Assembly: GCA_024236295.1 (NCBI GenBank)
Contig: JACKKT010000008.1
Coordinates: forward strand, 81,805 to 145,804
Reading direction: 5' to 3'
DNA from: Kordiimonadaceae bacterium
GTDB lineage: Bacteria > Pseudomonadota > Alphaproteobacteria > Sphingomonadales > Emcibacteraceae
DNA length: 64,000 nt
Part shown: positions 35,113-44,791 of the stretch, piece after piece
How the letters are laid out: the number at the start of each line of letters is the position of its first letter
Numbering within the stretch: position 1 is the stretch's first letter
The notes under the pieces: model-generated
What the model was told of the DNA's origin: nothing
Seen by the model: the letters and a program-made list of their open reading frames with translations, nothing else
The model's database searches: none
Translations under genes and position numbers: made by a program

Positions 35113-37167
35113 TTACCAGATTCTTACCCGTTTTTCAGGGGGAATATAAAGCTTGGAATCCGGTCCAATATTAAAGGCCTTATAAAAGGCATCAACATTG
35201 AAAACCACGCCATTAATTCGGTATTGGTCCGGTGAATGCGGATCAGTAGCAATCTGCTGTATCAGCGCCTCATCACGAATTTTTGACTGAAATGCCTGGG
35301 CCCAGCCAATAAAGAAACGCTGATCCCCGGTCAGACCGTCAATAACAGGGGCTTCTTTTCCACCCAGTGATTTTTTATAGGCTTTATAGGCAATGCTTAG
35401 ACCGCTGAGATCACCAATATTTTCGCCAAGTGTGTAAGTGCCGTTGACATGATTTCCCTCAATAGGCTCAAAAGAATTATACTGGGCGATCAGCTGGTCA
35501 GTACGTTCTTTAAATTTCTCCCTGTCTTCATCAGTCCACCAGTTATCAAGTTTACCGTCGCCATCATAACGACTGCCGCTATCATCAAAACCATGCCCTA
35601 TTTCATGACCGATCACCCCGCCAATTCCTCCGTAATTGACGGCATCGTCCGCCGCCATGTTGAAAAATGGCGGTTGCAGAATTGCGGCCGGGAAAACAAT
35701 TTCATTCATGGTCGGATTATAATAAGCATTCACCGTTTGCGGATACATTCCCCATTCAGTACGGTCAATTGGACCACCTAATTTGGCCAATTCCCTATTA
35801 TGAACGGTTAAAGCCGACCTTTCGATATTGCCTGCCAGATCTTCCGCATTAATATCCAGCATCGAATAGTCTTTCCACTTATCCGGATATCCTATTTTCG
35901 GTGTAAATTTAGCAAGCTTTGCCAAGGCTTTCTCTTTTGTTTCTGCACCCATCCAGTCCAGATTATTAATACTGTCACGATAAGCATCAATCAGATTTTG
36001 GACAAGACTGACCATTCTTGCCTTGGCATCCGGTTTGAAATGTTTGGATACATAGACCTCACCAACCACTTCACCAAGATTGTTGCTGACAACTGCCGTT
36101 GCCCGCTGCCACATTGGTCTTTGTTTTTCTGTGCCCCCCAGCGTTTTGCCGTAGAAATCAAAATTCTGTTGATCCAGGGCCTCATTCAACCGACTGGCCA
36201 TATCATTGATAAGTGACCATTTTAGATAATCTTTCCAATGATCAAGGCTTTCACTGACCAAGAGTGAATTGATCCCTTCCAGAAAGCTTGGTTGATTGAC
36301 AATAATTTCGGGGATATCCGGCACACCTGTGATTTTCAGATAAGCATCCACATCCAAATTGGACATTAATGTTTTAAAATCAGCAATCTGAAGTTTATTA
36401 TATCGTTTATTGGCATCCCTGTTTTCTTCTTTCTTCCATTGATCGCCAGCAATTTTTGTTTCAAGATCTACTGCAACTTTTGCTACTTCTGCTGCATTTT
36501 CAATTCCGGCAAGAGTGAGCATCTTCTCGACATGTTCAAGATATTTTTGCCTGATCTCAACTGACCTATCATCATCTTTAAAATAATATTCCCGGTCTGG
36601 AAGGCCGATCCCGGACTGGTATACATGTAGTGCATATGCGGTCGGAATTTTGGCATCAACATCGACATAAAGAGCCAGCGGCGTATTAAAGGAATATTTA
36701 CCTGCATCCGCAAAATATTCAGACAGGCCATTCAAATCAGATATGGCATTTATTTGTGAAAGACGGACGTTAAGCGGGGTAACACCCAAAGCGTTCCTTT
36801 TATCCATATCCATATAGGACTTATAAAGATCGCCTACTTTCTGCTCATTTGTGCCTTTGGCGGCTCCGGATGCAGAGGCTTCTTCTATAATCGCCCGAAC
36901 ATCGGCATCTGCACCATCGCGCAACTTGTCAAAAGAACCAAATCTTCTTTTATCTGCTGGTATTTCTGTTCTTTTAACCCAACCCCCATTGACATAAAGA
37001 TTAAAATCATCGCCAGGTTTTACATTTTGATCCATATTATCAAAGTTGACACCGGAAATTTTTGTGCTTTCATTTCCTTGTTCTTTTTGACCTGTAGTTA
37101 CAGAATTATCACAAGCTGAAATTAAAAGGGCCAGAACGATTATACTTACGTATTTTATCTTATTCAT
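35113..37167 (-). CDS. M13 (neprilysin-type) metalloendopeptidase lipoprotein
   Basis: A 684-aa protein with a lipobox ending in Cys19 (ISAC). The N-terminal M13 domain begins DDFNLYVNGGWVKRTEIPAD. The zinc motif HEIGH lies at 521-525, the third ligand Glu is in GENIGDLSG, and NAYYNPTMNEIVFPAAIL precedes. The C-terminus ends in an aromatic residue (RVRIW), typical of the family. It degrades oligopeptides in the periplasm. Transcribed alone. Confidence 0.95.
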   Translation of the reverse strand: MNKIKYVSIIVLALLISACDNSVTTGQKEQGNESTKISGVNFDNMDQNVKPGDDFNLYVNGGWVKRTEIPADKRRFGSFDKLRDGADADVRAIIEEASASGAAKGTNEQKVGDLYKSYMDMDKRNALGVTPLNVRLSQINAISDLNGLSEYFADAGKYSFNTPLALYVDVDAKIPTAYALHVYQSGIGLPDREYYFKDDDRSVEIRQKYLEHVEKMLTLAGIENAAEVAKVAVDLETKIAGDQWKKEENRDANKRYNKLQIADFKTLMSNLDVDAYLKITGVPDIPEIIVNQPSFLEGINSLLVSESLDHWKDYLKWSLINDMASRLNEALDQQNFDFYGKTLGGTEKQRPMWQRATAVVSNNLGEVVGEVYVSKHFKPDAKARMVSLVQNLIDAYRDSINNLDWMGAETKEKALAKLAKFTPKIGYPDKWKDYSMLDINAEDLAGNIERSALTVHNRELAKLGGPIDRTEWGMYPQTVNAYYNPTMNEIVFPAAILQPPFFNMAADDAVNYGGIGGVIGHEIGHGFDDSGSRYDGDGKLDNWWTDEDREKFKERTDQLIAQYNSFEPIEGNHVNGTYTLGENIGDLSGLSIAYKAYKKSLGGKEAPVIDGLTGDQRFFIGWAQAFQSKIRDEALIQQIATDPHSPDQYRINGVVFNVDAFYKAFNIGPDSKLYIPPEKRVRIW

Positions 37168-37375
37168 GTTAATTCCTGTCTGAATTCCCCAATTTTATAT
37201 ATCAATGCGCGTAATTCTGTAATATTTCTCCCCGATTAACAAGAGAATTTCTCCCAATAATTGGTCATAAAAATTTAATGTAAAAAAAGCTTGAACTTAT
37301 CAGATTATAATGTTATGTTATATCGTCTCTTAAAAAGATTGTGTTGATGGAGACCTTAATAACTTCCCCCTCTCT

Positions 37376-37409
37376 TTTCGGCTCGCTTACTCTCGTAAGT
37401 GGGCCGAAA
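37376..37409. other. Long GC-rich hairpin in an intergenic region
   Basis: A 15-bp stem (37376-37390 with 37395-37409; core TTTCGGC and GCCGAAA, with two G-U pairs on the plus strand) closed by the 4-base loop TCTC. It is the only GC-rich element in a 320-bp AT-rich gap (37168-37488) between the M13 gene and a methyltransferase gene. Neither strand has a T-run, so it is not a standard terminator. It may be a leader structure or part of a small RNA. Confidence 0.55.
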
Positions 37410-37488
37410 TATTTATGACCATAAAATATTGGCAACTATAATTAATACGTTATAATTTCTTTTGATATTATTCTTATGGAATCCATTA

Positions 37489-38256
37489 ATGTTTCAGGAT
37501 GTAGTGGACTTAAATACATTTTATAGCTCACCTTTGGGTAAGATTACGACACGGCTGATCCGCAATCAGATCCGTACTCTATGGCCTTCCGTCAAAGGAA
37601 TGGACATTATGGGACTTGGATATGCAGTGCCATATTTAAAACCATTCCGTGATGAAGCAAATCATATTGCGGCTATTATGCCAACTTTGCAGGGTGTAAT
37701 GCGCTGGCCGCGTTTTAGGGAAAATGTCAAAGATGAATATGGTCGTTATCAGGGTAACCTTGCTGCACTGGCAAGAGAAACCGATCTGCCGATTAAGGAA
37801 GCCAGCATGGACCGGGTCATTCTGGTTCACTGCCTTGAACATACTGACCATAGCAAACAATTGTTGCGCGAAATTTGGCGCAGCCTGGCTCCCGGTGGCA
37901 AGGTTCTTATTATCGTACCCAGTCGTCTTGGTCCTTGGTGCCGATCTGAAGCAACCCCCTTTGGACATGGAATTCCGTTTTCAACAGAACAGATTAAAAA
38001 AATTCTAACGAATAACATGCTTACACCAACCAGATGGACATCTGCTTTGTTCCTGCCCCCTTTTAAAAGCAGAACAATGTTAATGGCACTGGCAACACTT
38101 GAATCCACAGGACAGAGATGGTGGAGCCAGTTTGCCGGTGTCCTCATTATTGAAGCCGAAAAGCAAATATATGCCGCCAATACGAAGCAGTCCCAAAAAC
38201 AGGTCGTCGCTCAGCCGGCTATGGTTGGCTCCCCCACCATGTCACATCATGAATAA
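37489..38256 (+). CDS. SAM-dependent methyltransferase (class I)
   Basis: A 255-aa protein with a Methyltransf_11-like region: MDIMGLGYAVPYL (SAM-site glycines, degenerate), LPIKEASMDRVILVHCLEHT and SLAPGGKVLIIVPSR. The frame opens with a TTG at 37462; ATG 37489 gives the N-terminus MFQDVVDLNTFYSSPLGK and is preferred. Similar proteins are common in Alphaproteobacteria without a known substrate. It ends 4 bp from convergent metW. Confidence 0.8.
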   Translation: MFQDVVDLNTFYSSPLGKITTRLIRNQIRTLWPSVKGMDIMGLGYAVPYLKPFRDEANHIAAIMPTLQGVMRWPRFRENVKDEYGRYQGNLAALARETDLPIKEASMDRVILVHCLEHTDHSKQLLREIWRSLAPGGKVLIIVPSRLGPWCRSEATPFGHGIPFSTEQIKKILTNNMLTPTRWTSALFLPPFKSRTMLMALATLESTGQRWWSQFAGVLIIEAEKQIYAANTKQSQKQVVAQPAMVGSPTMSHHE

Positions 38257-38260
38257 AGGC

Positions 38261-38893
38261 CTAGTTGCGGGCCAAAACATATAAGCCCTGAGTACCAAAC
38301 AGATTTGCCAGCATCATGTATTTGATCGACATCTTGCTTCCCGAGCTGTCCACCGCCAAGCCTTTTTCTATTTTAATATTGAGCTCTTCGCATAAATCAA
38401 CAAAATCGCGGATCGTGCAGAAATGAATATTTGGAGTGCGATACCAGGGCCTGTCAAGCGATTTGGTGACCGGCATTTTCCCTTTTAGCATCAAATGAAG
38501 TCTTACCCGCCAATAGCCAAAATTGGGAAAGGAAACAATTGCCCTTTTACCAACTCTGAGAAGTTCTTCCAGGATTTTATCGGGGCGGTCCATTGCCTGT
38601 AAGGTCTGACTAAGAATAACAAAATCAAAACTGTCGTCAGGGAAATGTTTAATTTCCTCTTCCGCATTCCCTTGTATTACAGAAAGACCTTTTGCCACAC
38701 TCTCTTTAACACCTTCGGGACTAAGTTCAATACCTCGGGCATCTACTTTCTTCTCTTTGCGTAAGTAATCAAGAAGCTCACCGTCACCACAGCCAACATC
38801 AAGGACTCTGGCGCCTTCAGGTATCATATTTGCAATAAGCAACAGATCGATACGTATATCCGACTCGCGATGATTATTCTGGTCAAAATCCAT
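38261..38893 (-). CDS. metW: Methionine biosynthesis protein MetW
   Basis: A 210-aa methyltransferase-fold protein: VLDVGCGDGELLDYL (SAM motif), GIELSPEGVKESVAKGLSVI and FVILSQTLQAMDRP. MetW forms a pair with MetX and is needed for homoserine acylation in many Proteobacteria. It overlaps metX by one base (TAATG). Confidence 0.95.
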   Translation of the reverse strand: MDFDQNNHRESDIRIDLLLIANMIPEGARVLDVGCGDGELLDYLRKEKKVDARGIELSPEGVKESVAKGLSVIQGNAEEEIKHFPDDSFDFVILSQTLQAMDRPDKILEELLRVGKRAIVSFPNFGYWRVRLHLMLKGKMPVTKSLDRPWYRTPNIHFCTIRDFVDLCEELNIKIEKGLAVDSSGSKMSIKYMMLANLFGTQGLYVLARN

Positions 38894-40041
38894 TATAAAC
38901 TCTCCGTTTCTGCCGCCAGAAAGCCTTCAATGATATTGAACATTTCCGGACAATCGAGCAAAAAGCTGTCATGTCCCTTATCCATATCAATTTCTACAAA
39001 GCTGACCTGGGCACCTGCCGCATTCAGCGCACGCACCAGTTCGCGGTTCTCCTGGGTTGTATATAACCAGTCGGAGGTAAATGAAATTATACAGAATTTA
39101 ACCGATGTACCTTCAAAAGCGTTAGTTAAGCTACCCCCAAACCCGGCCGTAATATCATAATAATCCGTCGCCCGAGTAATATAAAGATAACTGTTGGCAT
39201 CAAAGCGGTCCACAAAGGAGATACCCTGATAGCGCAGGTAGCTTTCAATCTGAAAGTCCGCATCAAAACCGAATGTCAGTTTTTCCCTGTCCTGTAAGTT
39301 CCTTCCGAATTTTGAGGTAAGGCTGCGTTCGGACATATAGGTGATATGAGCCGCCATACGTGCCACAGAAAGGCCCGCATGAGGACGGGATTCCTTTTCA
39401 TAATAACGGCCGTTCTGCCAGTTCGGGTCAGCCATTATCGCCTGTCGCCCCACTTCATGAAACGCAATATTCTGTGCCGAATGTCGCCAGGTAGAGGCAA
39501 TGGGAATGGCTGTTTTAACCCTCTCCCCGTGATCAACTGCCCAGTGGAGTACCTGCATTCCTCCCATTGAACCACCGATTACTGAATAAAGCTTATCAAT
39601 GCCAAAATGATCAATCAGCCGCACTTGAGCAGAAACCATATCAGCAATGGTAATGACCGGAAAATCAAGTCCATATGGTTTGTTGGTCGCAGGATTTATT
39701 TCCATTGGACCACTGCTTCCTGAGCAGGAGCCAAGCACATTTGTACAGATGACAAAGAATTTATTGGTATCAATTGGCAGTCCCGGACCAATCACTTTAG
39801 GCCACCAGCCTTCTTTTCCTGTTAAGGGGTTTTTACCTCTGGCATATTGGTCCCCTGTCAGAGCATGACAGACCAGAATTGCATTTGTTTTATCCTTGTT
39901 CAAAACACCCCAGCTTTTATATGCCACTTTAAAAGGGGATAAGATTTCACCGGACGAAAGCAAAAGAGGGTCTTTTTCCCCCAGTGTAACCACTTCGGCG
40001 AAACCCTCATCAACTGAAATTTGCTGTTCTTCTGTGTCCAT
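38893..40041 (-). CDS. metX: Homoserine O-acetyltransferase MetX
   Basis: A 382-aa alpha/beta hydrolase. The nucleophile Ser158 lies in IGGSMGGMQ; the catalytic Asp is in SFTSDWLY and the His in DKGHDSFLLD. MetX acylates homoserine (acetyl or succinyl; the donor cannot be decided here) in methionine synthesis. I looked in the 190-bp leader for a SAM-II riboswitch and did not find its conserved core. Confidence 0.95.
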   Translation of the reverse strand: MDTEEQQISVDEGFAEVVTLGEKDPLLLSSGEILSPFKVAYKSWGVLNKDKTNAILVCHALTGDQYARGKNPLTGKEGWWPKVIGPGLPIDTNKFFVICTNVLGSCSGSSGPMEINPATNKPYGLDFPVITIADMVSAQVRLIDHFGIDKLYSVIGGSMGGMQVLHWAVDHGERVKTAIPIASTWRHSAQNIAFHEVGRQAIMADPNWQNGRYYEKESRPHAGLSVARMAAHITYMSERSLTSKFGRNLQDREKLTFGFDADFQIESYLRYQGISFVDRFDANSYLYITRATDYYDITAGFGGSLTNAFEGTSVKFCIISFTSDWLYTTQENRELVRALNAAGAQVSFVEIDMDKGHDSFLLDCPEMFNIIEGFLAAETESL

Positions 40042-40231
40042 AATCCTGATCTTGGTAAATTATTTATGCTTCTAGTTTTCTACTGCAGCACAAAAGTAAG
40101 TCAACCGTTCTTTACGTCGGGGCAGCAATTTTGGCTTTTATTTACAAAAAAACAAAAATTTTTAGTGGTTTAATTGCTCAGTTCCGTGTAGATCAAAACA
40201 GGAAATTAACAAAAAATGACCAAGGTTCAAA

Positions 40232-41320
40232 ATGAGTGGCCCTAAAACACACAGCTGGATAGATGATCTGGATGTTTATATTGCCGGTAAGGCAAAAGTT
40301 GATAATATCAAAAATATCCACAAACTATCCGCGAATGAAAGCGCCTTAGGTCCAAGCCCTAAGGCAATGGAAGCTTATCGGAGTGCGGCAGGCGAACTCC
40401 ACCGCTATCCTGATCCCGCCTATTATGATTTGCGCGAAGCATTGGCACAAAAACATAATATTAATGCTGAAAATATTGTCTGTGGAGTTGGTTCCGATGA
40501 AATCCTGAAACTGGCTTGTCGCGCCTATCTGTCCCCGGGTGATCATGCCCTATATGTGGAACACAGTTTTTCAATGTATCCGATCGCTATAAAAGCTATG
40601 GGAGCCAAAGCCATAGAGGTGGAAGATATCAATTATACTGCAAATGTCGATAATATTTTATCTGCACTGACCGATAAAACCCGGATCATTTTTATTGCCA
40701 ACCCCAATAACCCCACCGGCACATATTTACCAAAAGGCGAGATTGAGCGGCTTTGGAAGAATATCCCAGATGATGTGCTGCTGGTGCTTGATGCCGCCTA
40801 TGCCGAATTTGTCTGTGCAGAGGATTATGATGCCGGCATAGATCTGGTGGAAAAGTCTGAAAATATCCTTATGACGCGCACCTTTTCAAAATTATATGGG
40901 CTTGCCGCCTTACGTCTGGGCTGGGGCTATTCAAACGAGAAAATAGCAGAAACGCTAAACAAATTGCGTGACCCGTTTAATGTTCCTAGTAGCGCGCAGA
41001 TTGCCGGAATTGCTGCCCTGAAAGATACTGAATTTGAAACAAAGGCAATCGCTTTTAATAAAAAATGGCGAGACTGGCTTTCTGCTGAAATTTCATCACT
41101 TGGACTTGAAGTAATACCAAGCGCCACAAATTTCATCCTTTTCAGGTTTGATGACAATGAGAAATCTGCGGCGGCAGCAAATGATTATTTGATGAAGAAT
41201 GGCTATATTTTAAGATATTATAAAGGTCAGGGCCTTGAAAAATTTTTAAGGCTGACTGTCGGCACTGAAGAAGAAAACAAAGAAATAATAAAATTGCTTG
41301 GAAAATTTCTGGATAAATAA
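40232..41320 (+). CDS. hisC: Histidinol-phosphate/aromatic aminotransferase
   Basis: A 362-aa class I/II PLP aminotransferase of the HisC type. PLP Lys220 lies in TRTFSKLYGLAALRLGW; other signatures are NPNNPTGTY and LDAAYAEF. It directly abuts the cyclohexadienyl dehydrogenase gene, so a main role in tyrosine and phenylalanine transamination (HisC2-type) is likely, besides or instead of histidine synthesis. Confidence 0.93.
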   Translation: MSGPKTHSWIDDLDVYIAGKAKVDNIKNIHKLSANESALGPSPKAMEAYRSAAGELHRYPDPAYYDLREALAQKHNINAENIVCGVGSDEILKLACRAYLSPGDHALYVEHSFSMYPIAIKAMGAKAIEVEDINYTANVDNILSALTDKTRIIFIANPNNPTGTYLPKGEIERLWKNIPDDVLLVLDAAYAEFVCAEDYDAGIDLVEKSENILMTRTFSKLYGLAALRLGWGYSNEKIAETLNKLRDPFNVPSSAQIAGIAALKDTEFETKAIAFNKKWRDWLSAEISSLGLEVIPSATNFILFRFDDNEKSAAAANDYLMKNGYILRYYKGQGLEKFLRLTVGTEEENKEIIKLLGKFLDK

Positions 41321-42235
41321 ATGGCATTATTCGATAAAATTGCAATCATCGGACTGGGGCTTATCGGCTCATCTATTGCCCGCGGTATAAAAGATAAGAA
41401 ATTGGCTGACGTCCTTTCCGGTTATGATATTAATCCCGATTATCAGAACACGATTAAAGAGCTTTCCCTTGTCGATGATCTCTGTGCGGAAATCGGTGAC
41501 GCCGTAAAAGATGCCGATTTGGTCATCCTTGCAACGCCCGTAGGAACCTATAGTGAAATCGGCAAGGAAATTAAACCCTACCTGAAAGAAGGTGCCATAC
41601 TGTCAGATGTCGGCAGCGTTAAATCAGCCGTGTTTGAAATGCTTGGACCAAATACGCCGGAAAATGTCCATCTTATCCCGGCTCACCCTGTCGCTGGGAC
41701 GGAACAATCCGGCCCTGAATCCGGTTTTTCAAGTCTTTTTCACGATCGTTGGGCCATTATTACGCCGACGGATGATGCTGACCAGAAGGCCGTCGCTAAT
41801 CTTACCAAATTCTGGCAGGGACTTGGCAGCAATGTTGAAATTATGAATGCTGCCCATCATGATAAAGTTCTGGCCATAACAAGCCACGTGCCCCATTTAA
41901 TTGCCTATAACATAGTAGGAACCGCCCGGGACCTGGAAGAGGTCACAAAATCGGAAGTCATTAAATTTTCCGCAGGCGGATTTAGGGACTTTACAAGAAT
42001 TGCCGCGTCAAACCCGACGATGTGGCGTGACGTGTTTCTGAATAATAAGGATGCCGTGCTGGAAATGCTCGGACGCTTTAGCGAAGATCTGACTGCGCTT
42101 CAGCGCGCAATAAGGTGGGGTGACGGCGATACTCTTTATGATATGTTTGTAAAAACCCGCCGCATCAGAAGACAGATTATTGATGCCGGTCAGGATGAGG
42201 ATGTTGCTGATTTTGGTCGTAAACACGACAAATAA
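41321..42235 (+). CDS. tyrC: Prephenate/arogenate (cyclohexadienyl) dehydrogenase
   Basis: A 304-aa NAD(P)-dependent dehydrogenase: GLGLIGSS Rossmann motif (residues about 10-17), DVGSVKSAV, HPVAGTEQSGPESGF and the C-terminal KFSAGGFRDFTRIAAS. It makes the tyrosine precursor. The ATG follows the hisC stop with no gap. Convergent DUF2125 gene ends 2 bp away. Confidence 0.93.
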   Translation: MALFDKIAIIGLGLIGSSIARGIKDKKLADVLSGYDINPDYQNTIKELSLVDDLCAEIGDAVKDADLVILATPVGTYSEIGKEIKPYLKEGAILSDVGSVKSAVFEMLGPNTPENVHLIPAHPVAGTEQSGPESGFSSLFHDRWAIITPTDDADQKAVANLTKFWQGLGSNVEIMNAAHHDKVLAITSHVPHLIAYNIVGTARDLEEVTKSEVIKFSAGGFRDFTRIAASNPTMWRDVFLNNKDAVLEMLGRFSEDLTALQRAIRWGDGDTLYDMFVKTRRIRRQIIDAGQDEDVADFGRKHDK

Positions 42236-42237
42236 TG

Positions 42238-43281
42238 TCATTCAACAACAGCCGGTAATTCCATTAATTGGATGGGGCCAAGATAAAGCAATCCATTCTG
42301 CATACTGATTGAAAGGGGTACTTCGCCGGCAAGGCTATCATTCTCCGCCTGTCCCTTAAGTATTAGACGGGCTGTTTCTGGAAGTGTCATATTTTTTGAC
42401 AATTGATCAAGCATTCTTCCCATTCCAACCACTTTTGCATCAAAAGCGCCAAGCGGTTTTAAATTTTCATCAAGCGTTACATCTCCGCTTAGTGACAAGC
42501 TGCTTTGTGAGGTCCCGTACTCAAAACTGCTGATACTGACTGTTCCACCATCATCCCGCCACTTTGACAAACCCCTAACTGAATACTCTGGCTGTTCATT
42601 GGCATGGAGTAGGGCTTCAATTTTAAAATTGTCCGCTTTTTCACCAAGTATGGTAGCTGCAAACTCCCTGATTAAAACATTTTCTGCCTTAAAATAAATT
42701 GCCCTGTTTATCGGAAGGTCGTAACTTTCAACTGTCAGAGGTTGCCCTATTGAGCGGCGCAGATGTAATTGTGCTTTTTCCATTACGGAAATTTCCGTAG
42801 GATCTGCCTGAGCCCCATGGTACCAGCTTACTTTTTCAGTTACAGTTGACAGATTATTCAGTTGCATGGTTTCGGGATCCAGAATGACTGAGGTTTTGAC
42901 ATCATCGAACGTGATATTCAGATCGGGATTATTTAACGATCCCTGTGTAACATCAAAATATTTGGTAACTAAAATTGCATGCTTTGGATCCCACGGCTGG
43001 AATATAACTGCAATTTCCGGCACATCTATTGAAAGTGGCTGATTGCCAACACGTCCGGCCGGCACCACAGCATTTAAGGATGAAGCTTCAACGATAATTT
43101 TATAGGGAAACCCTGACACTTTTACGTCCCCTACAAAAATTTTAGTACCATTAAGTCGTTTTTCACTATTTTCCACCCAGTCAAGGGTCATGCTTTTTGC
43201 CTGACCCGCCAGATGAAACCAAAAATAGCTGTAGCCTGCAATTATTATTAAAACAGACGCAACAATCAGTTTAAAACGCAT
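42238..43281 (-). CDS. DUF2125-family protein
   Basis: A 347-aa protein with one N-terminal membrane segment (residues about 5-24) and a mostly beta periplasmic part. It follows the DUF2125 pattern (WFHLAGQAKSMTLDWV, VSGFPYKI, IYFKAENV). Family function is unknown; the beta-rich periplasmic build recalls AsmA-like lipid-transfer proteins. Position beside the tyrC gene is common in Alphaproteobacteria. Confidence 0.85.
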   Translation of the reverse strand: MRFKLIVASVLIIIAGYSYFWFHLAGQAKSMTLDWVENSEKRLNGTKIFVGDVKVSGFPYKIIVEASSLNAVVPAGRVGNQPLSIDVPEIAVIFQPWDPKHAILVTKYFDVTQGSLNNPDLNITFDDVKTSVILDPETMQLNNLSTVTEKVSWYHGAQADPTEISVMEKAQLHLRRSIGQPLTVESYDLPINRAIYFKAENVLIREFAATILGEKADNFKIEALLHANEQPEYSVRGLSKWRDDGGTVSISSFEYGTSQSSLSLSGDVTLDENLKPLGAFDAKVVGMGRMLDQLSKNMTLPETARLILKGQAENDSLAGEVPLSISMQNGLLYLGPIQLMELPAVVE

Positions 43282-43352
43282 TTCGCCAATCCTTATATTA
43301 AAGAAGCGCCAGGCAACGCGGATTTATTTTATTTAGCCTATTTTGGCAATTA

Positions 43353-44021
43353 TCAAAACCGGTAATTCAAGCCAACCGAGATAACCGGATAATATCTTAA
43401 ATATTTGATTTCATCTGTATCTCTGAAATCCTGTTCGGCCTGTGCTATATCCGCCTGCAGTAGAGGATCATTTGAAAGAAGCCCACCTGTTGAATTTATA
43501 TCAAGTCTTGGCTTGCCCGCAAAAACAACGCCCAGATCAACCATGAATGACCAATCACTGTCATCTGCAAGCGGATTACCCCAGCCAATACCAACATAGG
43601 GTGCAACAGATGTAAAATCTACTTTTGCAGTAAGTATTCCTACATCAGCACTTGTATACGTATTATCGCCAATATCATAAGTATTACTTGGAAGCGACGT
43701 ACCAGTAAGACCGTTCTCATTAACAAAAGCACCAGCAGTAATACGAAATGAACTGTCTGTAATAAACCAGTCTGCAAATGCCGTATAGCTGTTTAACTTA
43801 AGATCCATGTCGTAATCATTATCTTCGACATTAATCTGGCGGCTCAGTTTGAAATAGTTTGCACCAAAGCGCAAATTTACATTTTCTACTGCCTCCATTG
43901 TAAGTTCAACACCTGCTCCCAGTGTGCCTACTTTTAATCCTAATGCCGCATCACCTGGCGCTGCATGTGCCGACTGAAAAATTCCGCAAATGAACATTAT
44001 TGTTGTCATTAAATACTTCAT
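43353..44021 (-). CDS. Small outer-membrane beta-barrel protein
   Basis: A 222-aa protein with a signal peptide (cleavage after SAHA) and alternating beta-strand pattern; it ends in NYRF, the terminal Phe that the BAM machinery reads. Strands include LGLKVGTLGAGVELTM, NLRFGANYFKLS and SVAPYVGIGWGNP. The function is not recognised. It precedes plsC in the opposite reading order on the minus strand with a 6-bp gap, so it may be co-transcribed with plsC. Confidence 0.8.
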   Translation of the reverse strand: MKYLMTTIMFICGIFQSAHAAPGDAALGLKVGTLGAGVELTMEAVENVNLRFGANYFKLSRQINVEDNDYDMDLKLNSYTAFADWFITDSSFRITAGAFVNENGLTGTSLPSNTYDIGDNTYTSADVGILTAKVDFTSVAPYVGIGWGNPLADDSDWSFMVDLGVVFAGKPRLDINSTGGLLSNDPLLQADIAQAEQDFRDTDEIKYLRYYPVISVGLNYRF

Positions 44022-44027
44022 AATTTC

Positions 44028-44768
44028 CTACCTTTTTTGTGGTTCAAATTTGTTAATTTCTGGCTTTCCCAAAAGGGCTAAACTGGCTGTTTCTATTTTA
44101 TTTTCAAGAGAAGTCATGAAATCATCTTTATCCATTCCTGGCTCAATTGGGTTGAGAAACTCAAAAACGATCACTCCCCCCGGAACCAGATGTCCTTTTT
44201 TAGGCCAATAAACGCCGGAATTTAAAGCAACAGGAATAACCGCATGCTGCGTATATTTATATATACCGAAAATGCCAGGCTGATATTCGATTTTTTGCCC
44301 TGGAAGACTTCTTGATCCTTCAGGGAAAATAATCAGCTGACGTTGTTCAGAAATTGATTGCGCAGAATCCTGCATCAGCTTTTTTAAGGCCCTAAGACCA
44401 CCATCACGGTCTACCGGAATCATTCCGGTATTTACACAAAACCGACCATAAAGAGGAATTTTAAGAAGCTCTTTCTTCATGACAAATGCTGGATGGCTAA
44501 CCACTGTATGCATTACAAATGTATCAAATGATGACTGATGTTTCATAGCGATAAGAGCACCACCGTGAGGAATATTCTCAACACCTCTGACCTCAAATCT
44601 AATATCCATGATCACTTGTAAAATAACACGTACCCCTCGTGACCAAATTCCTTGAAAAGCGATCAAACCATTTCTTGGCAACCAAAATAATGGAAGATAA
44701 AGGATGCAAAATAATGCTGTCCAACCATAAAATACCCCTTTAAATAAACCAGACCTTACTGCGATCAA
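44028..44768 (-). CDS. plsC: 1-acyl-sn-glycerol-3-phosphate acyltransferase
   Basis: A 246-aa membrane enzyme. The HX4D motif is His77-Asp82 (KHQSSFDTF) and the acceptor motif is FPEGSRS. It adds the second acyl chain to make phosphatidic acid. The start is a TTG at 44768, directly after an in-frame TAA and with a strong AGGAG eight bases upstream, so no alternative upstream start exists. It lies downstream of ydcF and ftsEX. Confidence 0.93.
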   Translation of the reverse strand: MIAVRSGLFKGVFYGWTALFCILYLPLFWLPRNGLIAFQGIWSRGVRVILQVIMDIRFEVRGVENIPHGGALIAMKHQSSFDTFVMHTVVSHPAFVMKKELLKIPLYGRFCVNTGMIPVDRDGGLRALKKLMQDSAQSISEQRQLIIFPEGSRSLPGQKIEYQPGIFGIYKYTQHAVIPVALNSGVYWPKKGHLVPGGVIVFEFLNPIEPGMDKDDFMTSLENKIETASLALLGKPEINKFEPQKR

Positions 44769-44791
44769 TTATCGATCTCCTGCTAATGTCA

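Noticed and set aside
40042..40231. Possible SAM-II riboswitch upstream of metX
   Set aside because: SAM-II elements are common before alphaproteobacterial metX/metA, but the conserved core (GCTGATTT-like loop and GCTAAA near the RBS) is not present in the leader.
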